The position numbers and the translations under genes were made by a program. Below the pieces are notes generated by a model. That model ran no database searches. It saw only the letters and a program-made list of their open reading frames with translations, and was not told the origin of the DNA. This document shows, in pieces, positions 16,913 through 22,776 of a DNA stretch of 45,031 bases. Origin of the DNA: Vulcanimicrobiota bacterium (GTDB taxonomy: Bacteria > Vulcanimicrobiota > Vulcanimicrobiia > Vulcanimicrobiales > Vulcanimicrobiaceae); contig PLLF01000112.1 of the NCBI GenBank assembly GCA_003140855.1, positions 1-45,031 on the forward strand. The letters run 5' to 3'. Within the stretch, counting starts at the first letter, position 1. The number at the start of each line of letters is the position of its first letter.

Positions 16913-17270
16913 ATGCCGAACCCGGTCGTTCATTTTGAGGTGACGGGCAAAGACGCAAAAAAAACTACAGAACTTTTATCAGAAAGCCTTCGGCTGGAGC
17001 ATGCAAGATGCCGGAAACGACTGTGCGATGGTGCACAGCGGCGAGGACGAAAAAATCGCCGGCGGCATCGGCAAGGCGCAATTGGGTGAAGGCTGCGCCA
17101 CATTTTACGTCGGCGTGACGGATATCGAAGAAGCTTTTCGCACTATCGAGAGCCTGGGCGGGCGCAAGCTTGCCGGGCCGTACGATGTGCCCGGTGGACC
17201 ATCCATCGCGTTCTTCGCCGATCCCGAAGAGCACGTGATTGGTTTGGTAAAGGTGCCACCTACGGACTGA
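16913..17270 (+). pseudogene. Glyoxalase/VOC-fold protein with a +1 frameshift in an A8 tract
   Basis: ATG 16913 is preceded by GGAGGG (16899-16904). The first 17 codons read MPNPVVHFEVTGKDAKK. The run of eight A (16957-16964) then shifts the frame. Removing one A restores LQNFYQKAFGWSMQDAGND, and the frame continues to 17270 as a standard single VOC module of about 119 aa (GVTDIEEAFRTIESLGG, FFADPEEHVIGLV). Either a homopolymer error, a recent mutation, or slippage that makes some full-length protein. The VOC superfamily covers dioxygenases, isomerases and resistance proteins; the function here is unknown. Confidence 0.75.
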
Positions 17271-17317
17271 TCTGCGCGAAATGTCCGGGGCTGCTTGCCG
17301 CCGAAGCGGGCCCGATT

Positions 17318-17716
17318 ATGAAGAGATTCTTTACAGCCGTTTGCGCAGCGGCGATCATACTTTGCGCCACGATTCCGGCCCGCGCCGACACCGGGCCGCG
17401 TTCTGACACGGCGGCGATTCGGAAAATAGCCACGGTGGCGACGGGCAAATGCCCGCAACGGGTTTCGCACGTCTCGGTAAACGGAAATTACGCTCTTGCG
17501 ACGGTGGAAGAGCATGGCGCGCGCGACATGGCTGCAGTTTGGGTTTATGCGCGTAAAGGCGGCGCCTGGCGCGCGACGGGAGCCATTGGCGGCGTGCCCG
17601 ATGCATGCAGCATTCATTCCAAAGGCGTGCCGCTAGCCATCGCACCGGCTTTGATTCGAGCATTTACGGGAAGCAGCGATAGCTCGTTGACCTCGACGAA
17701 GGCCTGCGGCGGCTAA
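17318..17716 (+). CDS. Small secreted protein of unknown function
   Basis: 132 aa with a signal peptide (MKRFFTAVCAAAIILCATI, cleavage after ARA). The mature part has three cysteines (GKCPQRV, PDACSIH, KACGG) and a beta-hairpin-like WVYARKGGAWRATGAIGG. No family recognised. It starts 47 bp after the VOC gene on the same strand. Confidence 0.65.
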   Translation: MKRFFTAVCAAAIILCATIPARADTGPRSDTAAIRKIATVATGKCPQRVSHVSVNGNYALATVEEHGARDMAAVWVYARKGGAWRATGAIGGVPDACSIHSKGVPLAIAPALIRAFTGSSDSSLTSTKACGG

Positions 17717-17725
17717 GGCCCATTT

Positions 17726-18916
17726 TCAGAGCTGGTTGTACGCTTTCAGAGTTTGATACACGGCGAGGACCAACGGTCCGATCTGATCCGCAGATCCGGA
17801 AGGCTGGCTATTTACGCCGATGGCGATAACCGCATCTTGCGCCGGCAAGTACGTATAGAGCATGCGGTAACCCAGCGTTTCGCCTTCATAAAACCAAATC
17901 GGTCCGCCAATCGCCGGCTGGAACGTTTGAGCGACGCCGAGGCCGAATGCGCGCGGATCGCTCACGGAAACTCCCGCGACCGGCGTTCCCGTCGCCTGCG
18001 AAACCAAAGTCATCAGTTCGCCCCGCTGAGTCGGAGCCAGGACCGTTCCTTGATAGAGCGCCCGCACCCAGCGCGTGAGGTCGCTCGGCGATGACACGAT
18101 TCCGCCGGCAGCCTGAGCCCACGACGCGCTGAACGGTTTCACGTCGCGCCCTAGGAGCGCGGCCAATCCCGCGCTTCCAGGGTCGGAATTATTGTAATAG
18201 CCTGAGACCATTTGGCTTTGAACGCTCGCGGGATAAATATTCGCATCGTAATACGTGTTGTGCAGCCCAAGCGCATTGATGATGCGATTCTGGACTTCGG
18301 TCGCGTAGCTGTTGCCGGTCGCCTTCTCGATGATGAGCTGCGCGAGTTCGTATCCCGTATTCGAATACACCCAACCGGACTGCAGCGGCGCATTCGGATT
18401 GATGTACGCAACCAGTTGCGCCGCGCTGACGAATGCCGTCGGCGACGCAACATAATCGCTTTCCCAAGCGGGCGTGTCATCGTAGGTTGCAATGCCGCTG
18501 GTCATGTTGAGGAGCTGCCGGATCGTCACGCTCGACCATCCGGGATACTGCGGAAGCCACTGTCCGACGGTTTGGTTAATGTTCAGTTTGTTCTCGGCCT
18601 CGAGCTGCAAAATGATCGTGGCGGTGACCGCTTTCGTGTTGCTGCCGATTTGAAACAAGGCCCCGGTCGTGACGGGTGTGGCGCCGCCGAACGTGGTCGT
18701 TCCCGCCGCCGCATCAATGGTCGACGGCTGTCCGTGCAAACTTACGCTCAGCGATGCGGCCGAGATGTGTTCGGCCGCTCCGCGCGACGACACGTATTGC
18801 TGCAGATCCAGCGTCAGCGCGTCGGTCAGCGTCGTCTGTGGCACAAGGCTGTCCTGGGCGGCGCAACCTCCAAGCACCGTCAAAGCGAACACGACCGCAC
18901 ATGAAACGCGACTCAT
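17726..18916 (-). CDS. Serine beta-lactamase-fold lipoprotein (class C/DD-peptidase-like)
   Basis: 396 aa. Lipoprotein signal with LGGC (Cys18). Catalytic motif one is SNTK (Ser92, Lys95) and motif two YSN (Tyr184, Asn186). The place of the usual third motif (H/K-T/S-G) is occupied by YEGETLGY (about 343-350), with Glu where a His or Lys is expected. The family includes AmpC, DD-carboxypeptidases and esterases, and this protein is probably an envelope hydrolase instead of a true resistance enzyme. AAGGAG is only one base from the ATG, an unusually short spacing. Confidence 0.85.
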   Translation of the reverse strand: MSRVSCAVVFALTVLGGCAAQDSLVPQTTLTDALTLDLQQYVSSRGAAEHISAASLSVSLHGQPSTIDAAAGTTTFGGATPVTTGALFQIGSNTKAVTATIILQLEAENKLNINQTVGQWLPQYPGWSSVTIRQLLNMTSGIATYDDTPAWESDYVASPTAFVSAAQLVAYINPNAPLQSGWVYSNTGYELAQLIIEKATGNSYATEVQNRIINALGLHNTYYDANIYPASVQSQMVSGYYNNSDPGSAGLAALLGRDVKPFSASWAQAAGGIVSSPSDLTRWVRALYQGTVLAPTQRGELMTLVSQATGTPVAGVSVSDPRAFGLGVAQTFQPAIGGPIWFYEGETLGYRMLYTYLPAQDAVIAIGVNSQPSGSADQIGPLVLAVYQTLKAYNQL

Positions 18917-18967
18917 GCTCCTTGCGCTAATGATCGATAAAGCCTGAGGCTTCGTTCATCGTCGGAT

Positions 18968-19114
18968 CTAGCCGCAGATCCTCGTGCGCGAACCTTCGTT
19001 CCTCATGCCTTGCGTCGTTTTCACGCGGACGATGATTTCGTGCGGATGAACCTCTTTGACGGTGCCTTCCTCGTTTGTCCCGTCGATGAAGACTCTGTCG
19101 CCGGCTTTCAACAT
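18968..19114 (-). CDS. 48-aa SH3/KOW-like small protein
   Basis: Starts at ATG 19114 with GAGGG four bases upstream, a strong site that decides against the longer in-frame extension. The sequence MLKAGDRVFIDGTNEEGTV followed by EVHPHEIIVRVK has the beta pattern and Gly placement of a KOW/SH3-like mini-domain. Function unknown. Confidence 0.55.
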   Translation of the reverse strand: MLKAGDRVFIDGTNEEGTVKEVHPHEIIVRVKTTQGMRNEGSRTRICG

Positions 19115-19398
19115 TTTTCCCTCACAATGGCAATCTGGCTTCGAGCCGGATCCGGGTAGTACCCGTAGCTTACGGCCGGTGCCCGAGATGCCAGCCATGC
19201 TTGGCGCATGAGTACGGTGCAAGCCCAACACTGATGCGCGGAATCGCACGCTCGGCCAGTCTCTTCGTTGTAAACGCGCTCTTCGGCGAACCGTTCTTGT
19301 TGTAACATGACCGCGCTCCGCCGCGCTTGCGATCGCTCACTCGGCTTCATTCGAAATGATAAGGAGAATCCATCGTCCCGTCTAACCGGAAGAGCGAA

Positions 19399-19539
19399 AT
19401 GGAAGAAATTCATATTACGAATTGCCCGGCGTGCGGCCATGCGATGAGCAACCACCACGGGCATCACTGCAAAGATTGCGAGCGAGATGGCGCCGAGTGC
19501 GCCGCGCTGGAGGGCGGCGTCGAGAGCCCCGGCGGCTAG
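19399..19539 (+). CDS. 46-aa zinc-ribbon-like small protein
   Basis: ATG 19399 to TAG 19539. Two CxxC knuckles (CPACG at 9-13; CKDC at 24-27), with His-rich NHHGHH between them and a further Cys34, suggest a treble-clef or zinc-ribbon microprotein. A GGAAGAG purine run lies about five bases upstream. It was too short for automated ORF calls. The 284 bp before it (19115-19398) hold no other gene I can support. Confidence 0.55.
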   Translation: MEEIHITNCPACGHAMSNHHGHHCKDCERDGAECAALEGGVESPGG

Positions 19540-19660
19540 ATCACTCGCGCCCGTCGGAGGCGCGGCGTTCTATTTCGCCAATTCCTAGCTCGAGGGGACA
19601 TTATGAAGAGCCTGTTTTGTCACCGGCTAGTGCCGCCCATCGTATACCTGAGCATCAAAA

Positions 19661-19993
19661 ATGAAGATGTTTCTGATCGCGTTGGCTCTCGTATTATCTG
19701 CGACAGCGTTCGCGCGCGCCGGAGCGGTGAAAATCTATGTAACGCTCGATGGCAAACCATTGCCCGAAGCATCGATTGTGCAAATTGATGCCAAGGGGAA
19801 AGCTCAATCGACGCGTGCTGATTCCCGCGGCGAGGCGACCTTCGAAGTGGCAGATCCGAAAGCGCACTATTGCTGGCATTCGAAATACCATGTCCACATA
19901 CAGTATGCTCCGGGCAAACGGGGTGTACATACGGCCGAAGCCGAGGCGTGCCACGGGCCGGTTCCGCCCGTCGTTCGGCTGAATCTCCACTAA
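19661..19993 (+). CDS. Small secreted Ig-like/carboxypeptidase-regulatory-like protein
   Basis: 110 aa with a signal peptide (MKMFLIALALVLSATAFARA). The mature part, VKIYVTLDGKPLPEASIVQ then STRADSRGEATFEV, has the pattern of the CarboxypepD_reg/Cna-B-like beta-sandwich, usually an extracellular binding module. The C-terminal half is rich in His and Cys (HYCWHSKYHVHI, EACHG), which could bind metal. ATG 19667 is an alternative start. Confidence 0.65.
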   Translation: MKMFLIALALVLSATAFARAGAVKIYVTLDGKPLPEASIVQIDAKGKAQSTRADSRGEATFEVADPKAHYCWHSKYHVHIQYAPGKRGVHTAEAEACHGPVPPVVRLNLH

Positions 19994-20013
19994 CTACCGC
20001 TAGGCTAGCGGCA

Positions 20014-20325
20014 ATGGATGACACGCGCGCTGCACGCATCCTTGCTCTTGTTCGCGCAATCCCGAGCGGCTTTGTCCAGACGTATGGCGACATCGACCCT
20101 CGCGCACCGCGTCTGGTCGGGCATGTGCTTGCGGCAACCAAACTCAAGGTGCCATGGCATCGCGTCGTGCGCGCCGACGGATCCATGACGCAGGGGCACG
20201 TGCAACTCGAACGCCTTCGCAAGGAAGGCGTTCCGCTACGCGGCAAGCGCGTAGACCTAAGCGCCGCTCGATTGCCGAGGGACATAACGCTCGGGATGAC
20301 GCGCAAAAGAAAAACGACGCGCTAG
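20014..20325 (+). CDS. Alkyltransferase-like protein (ATL)
   Basis: 103 aa, the normal length of stand-alone ATLs. It has the O6-alkylguanine-DNA alkyltransferase DNA-binding domain (IPSGFVQTYGDI, HVLAATKLKVPWHRVV), but the acceptor Cys of PCHR is Trp48 in PWHR. ATLs bind O6-alkylguanine without repairing it and flag the lesion for nucleotide excision repair; uvrC lies 2.5 kb downstream on the other strand. A terminator overlaps the stop codon. Confidence 0.85.
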   Translation: MDDTRAARILALVRAIPSGFVQTYGDIDPRAPRLVGHVLAATKLKVPWHRVVRADGSMTQGHVQLERLRKEGVPLRGKRVDLSAARLPRDITLGMTRKRKTTR

Positions 20326-20333
20326 CGTCGTTT
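20312..20333 (+). terminator. Intrinsic terminator of the ATL gene
   Basis: A 9-bp perfect stem, AAACGACGC (20312-20320) and GCGTCGTTT (20325-20333), with a GCTA loop. The 3' arm ends in TTT and overlaps the ATL stop codon TAG (20323-20325). The T-tract is short. Confidence 0.55.
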
Positions 20334-20335
20334 AA

Positions 20336-20379
20336 CAATTGGGTCAATTGGTCAATTGCAATTGGGCAATTGGCAATTG
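20336..20379. repeat. Six copies of palindrome CAATTG in 44 bp
   Basis: CAATTG occurs at 20336, 20345, 20353, 20359, 20367 and 20374. The AT-rich cluster contrasts strongly with the GC-rich surroundings and starts right after the ATL terminator. It could be a multi-operator site or a simple-repeat expansion. Confidence 0.7.
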
Positions 20380-20643
20380 GGTCCGAACGTCGTCTTCCCG
20401 GAATACGACGGCAAGTTAGGCGAACAGTCGGACGAGCTTATACAGGCGGTTCATGAATTGGCCGACCAGAGCGTCGGCGTAGCGCGAGGCAAAGACTGCA
20501 AATCCATCATCGCCGTCGCCAACCTTCGCTCGCTTGTCCGGTGGAGTTTCTTGCTTCGGCAACCGATTGACCCAAACAACGACGGGACGTTTAGCCCGAT
20601 CATCACGATTCGCGCCAAGGACTTGCTTCCAAAAGCGGCCTAG
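20356..20643 (+). CDS. Possible small protein of unknown function
   Basis: 95 codons from TTG 20356, inside the CAATTG cluster, to the stop at 20641-20643. No Shine-Dalgarno, no family recognised. It stays in the ATL frame after the ATL stop. Segments such as EYDGKLGEQSDELIQAVHELADQ look protein-like. Low confidence. The 151 bp that follow (20644-20794) are AT-richer and hold no feature I can name. Confidence 0.3.
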   Translation: MQLGNWQLGPNVVFPEYDGKLGEQSDELIQAVHELADQSVGVARGKDCKSIIAVANLRSLVRWSFLLRQPIDPNNDGTFSPIITIRAKDLLPKAA

Positions 20644-20794
20644 ATCATACGAAGTCTAGTTATCGTGGCACACTGCGGGGTTGTGCCTTCGCGTAGGAAG
20701 TATCCAATACAGTTTCCGTATCTAAATTTTTGCTATCTGTATTTAATGAACGGAAGAAACCCATAGTGCATATCGCCTCATTAGCCCTGCGCGG

Positions 20795-21190
20795 TTAGCC
20801 CGCTCGGGCACCGTTCTGAACCGAGAGCTCCCAGCGATACCCGTCCGGATCGTGAAACCACAGACCCATATGCGGCGAGCCCGGCGCTGTGGGGCCGATC
20901 TCGTCGCCCGGATCTTCCAGTTCTACGCCGTTTTTCTTCAACGTCTCGAGTGCTTCGCGCAGCGCACGCATACTGTCGAGGTGAAACGACAAGTGGTCGA
21001 TCGTCTCCGGATGTGGTGTGCCTTTGAAGAACGCGATGATAATCGCGTCGTTCGTCAGCGCGATGGCCTCATCGGACCGGAACATTTCCTGCAGATCGAA
21101 GTTCTTGGTCCAAAACTGCGCGCTCTTCTCCGGGTCTCTGACGGCAAAGCTGAAATGCCAGACCGCGCCAAGCTGTACTTTCACGTCCAT
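20795..21190 (-). CDS. Glyoxalase/VOC-fold protein
   Basis: About 131 aa, one complete VOC module: GAVWHFSFAVRDPEKSAQFW at the start, DHLSFHLDSM in the middle and MGLWFHDPDGYRWEL at the end. His and Glu positions fit a metal-binding VOC enzyme such as a lyase or dioxygenase; the substrate is unknown. The Shine-Dalgarno AGGAGGT directly abuts ATG 21190, too close for normal initiation. The GTG two codons later (21184-21182, seven bases from the Shine-Dalgarno) is a good alternative start. Confidence 0.85.
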   Translation of the reverse strand: MDVKVQLGAVWHFSFAVRDPEKSAQFWTKNFDLQEMFRSDEAIALTNDAIIIAFFKGTPHPETIDHLSFHLDSMRALREALETLKKNGVELEDPGDEIGPTAPGSPHMGLWFHDPDGYRWELSVQNGARAG

Positions 21191-21369
21191 ACCTCCTCGA
21201 ACTTGACCAAATCCTCAAAGATCAGTTGACCCCGGCTATTTCCGCGCGCCTGCACAAGCAGTCCACCCTCTTGTTCTCCGTCAGCGCGTGAAACCGTGGG
21301 TGGCGGTGCGCCTCTTGTCTGTTCGCTGTTCGGAAGAAGCCTAGGGGCGATCTGGCCCTCGCGCGCGCG

Positions 21370-21433
21370 TAAGTACTGAAATGCCCCCCGTAAGTACTGA
21401 AATGAACGTGATTTTTCGATAAGTACTGAAATG
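21370..21433. repeat. Three exact 14-bp direct repeats TAAGTACTGAAATG
   Basis: Copies at 21370-21383, 21391-21404 and 21420-21433, spaced 21 and 29 bp start to start, outside any gene. Multiple short direct repeats at a terminus are a feature of IS21-family elements (transposase-binding sites), but no istA/istB gene is present here. A solo IS end or a protein-binding array are both possible. Confidence 0.6.
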
Positions 21434-21618
21434 CGAAAACTTTGCGCATTTCGCAGCTACAGCGGGCAATTGGTGGAGCTGTCGGGGTGCTGCCCCCCGA
21501 GTCCGAAAAGCCGGACCAAAGCTTTCTCCAGGCTTAGCTTCGATTTTTACTTACTCGAACGTACTCCTCAAAGCGTGGATTACCGTTCGCAGCAGACTCT
21601 GTTTCTTACACGACCTTA

Positions 21619-21680
21619 GAGTCGGTCGATCGTGCCAGCCCGATTTCGTGACCGGAGTGCGAAGTAGTTCGGGCCGACTC
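21619..21680. repeat. Nested inverted repeats, possible structured RNA
   Basis: Outer arms GAGTCGG (21619-21625) and CCGACTC (21674-21680); inner arms GCCCGA (21638-21643) and TCGGGC (21669-21674), sharing one base. They lie in the gene-poor region. Could fold as a two-helix RNA; no known RNA family recognised. Confidence 0.35.
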
Positions 21681-21904
21681 TTCGCGTCCGGTGGCTAACC
21701 TAGATTAGGCAGCCAGTGCGTATTGGTTATTTGCGTTTAGAACGCTTGCGATCGTTTTAGGAGTGCTCGCAACTCCGCCTGCTTACGTTGATCGCGGATC
21801 TTCCCGTCGAACCTATTTCAGCCCCGTACATTAAGACCGCCGTCTAGTATAACACGGAGTGGGTAAAAGCTAGCTGCAGCCCCAGGACCCAGGAGGAACC
21901 AACC

Positions 21905-22396
21905 ATGCGTACGGTCTGTGCAGTGACCATCGCCCTGCTGGCGCTCGGCCCCATTGCGGCAAACGCGGCAACCGACCCATATGCGGCCATCAGCCAAATG
22001 CGGACTGCGTTCGCGCGCGTCCAATCGGTGCAGTTGGTCGAGAAATTTCCGAACGGCGCCGTAGCTACGATCCAACTCTCGCCGTCGGCGCCGGCGCGCG
22101 TCGCAACGGCCGGCGTTTCGAAGAACCAGCTACTCCTCGACTGCGCGACGCAACCGGGCGGCGATCTGTCGAGCAATGTGCGCGACGTGTTCACCGTGAC
22201 GGCGCTCGGCCACAAATCGCTTTACGCCATGCCCGTTGCCGGCTACCGCTTGATCGATCAATCCGGCGCAGCTGAAACGCTGTGGGTTAATGCAAAAGCC
22301 TTGCCGGTGGCGATGCATGTGGAAGCCTTCGGCGAGTCGCTCGACGTGTTGTACGGCGATTACGACAATCCGACGTTCTTCGCGACGAAGCCTTAA
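21905..22396 (+). CDS. Small secreted protein, possibly LolA-like
   Basis: 163 aa. Signal peptide MRTVCAVTIALLALGPIAANA. The mature part (AISQMRTAFARVQSVQLVEKF, then YRLIDQSGAAETLWVNAK and ALPVAMHVEAFGESLDVLYGDY) has the order of strands seen in LolA/outer-membrane-lipoprotein-sorting domains, but the match is tentative. AGGAGG (21891-21896) gives a perfect 8-base spacing to the ATG. A TATAAC -10-like box sits at 21848-21853. Ends three bases from the convergent PF04020-like gene. Confidence 0.65.
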   Translation: MRTVCAVTIALLALGPIAANAATDPYAAISQMRTAFARVQSVQLVEKFPNGAVATIQLSPSAPARVATAGVSKNQLLLDCATQPGGDLSSNVRDVFTVTALGHKSLYAMPVAGYRLIDQSGAAETLWVNAKALPVAMHVEAFGESLDVLYGDYDNPTFFATKP

Positions 22397-22399
22397 CGC

Positions 22400-22765
22400 T
22401 TAAGCCGGTCTTGCGGTCGCGCCTTCTTCAGCTTTGAAGATCTGATTCACGATGAATGACCAGACCATCATGATGATCGCGCCGATTAGCACCGGCCCGA
22501 ATCCGTCGGCCTTAAAGTTCGGCGTAATCCAGGTGACCAGCCAGAACATCAGCGCGTTGACGATGATGATGAACAAACCGAGCGTCACGATCGTGATCGG
22601 CAGCGTCAGCAAGAGCACGATGGGACGCACGATCGCGTTCACGATGCCGAAGATAACGGCGGCAATAAGCGGCGTCCACATGCCAGCCATGTGAAAGCCC
22701 GGCACGTACTTTGCGATGAGCCAAAAGGCCAGCGCGTTCAGAATCAGGCGGATCAGTAGATGCAT
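22400..22765 (-). CDS. Small membrane protein, phage-holin-family-4-like (PF04020)
   Basis: 121 aa with four hydrophobic helices. Motifs AKYVPGFHMAGMWTPLIAAV, FGIVNAIVRPIVLLLTLPIT and GLFIIIVNALMFWL are hallmarks of this widespread bacterial membrane family. Despite the name, chromosomal members are not lysis genes; the function is unknown. ATG 22765 is chosen because AAGGAG lies seven bases upstream; the longer GTG start would sit inside the Shine-Dalgarno. It follows uvrC by 11 bp and is probably last in that operon. Confidence 0.85.
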   Translation of the reverse strand: MHLLIRLILNALAFWLIAKYVPGFHMAGMWTPLIAAVIFGIVNAIVRPIVLLLTLPITIVTLGLFIIIVNALMFWLVTWITPNFKADGFGPVLIGAIIMMVWSFIVNQIFKAEEGATARPA

Positions 22766-22776
22766 CGTCACTCCTT

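Larger units (their letters stand above)
21191..21904. other. 714-bp gene-poor region with repeats
   Basis: No convincing gene on either strand; short open frames lack ribosome sites or recognisable domains. It contains three 14-bp direct repeats (21370-21433), nested inverted repeats (21619-21680), and a GGAGT/ACTCC hairpin within AGGAGTGCTCGCAACTCCG near 21760-21780. It may be the remnant of a mobile element or a structured non-coding RNA locus. Confidence 0.5.

Noticed and set aside
21222-21449. 75-codon minus-strand frame across the direct repeats
   Set aside because: The repeats produce its repeated HFSTY residues; no ribosome site and no domain.
22400-22765. Prophage suggested by the holin-like name
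   Set aside because: PF04020 proteins are common chromosomal membrane proteins; no other phage gene is present.
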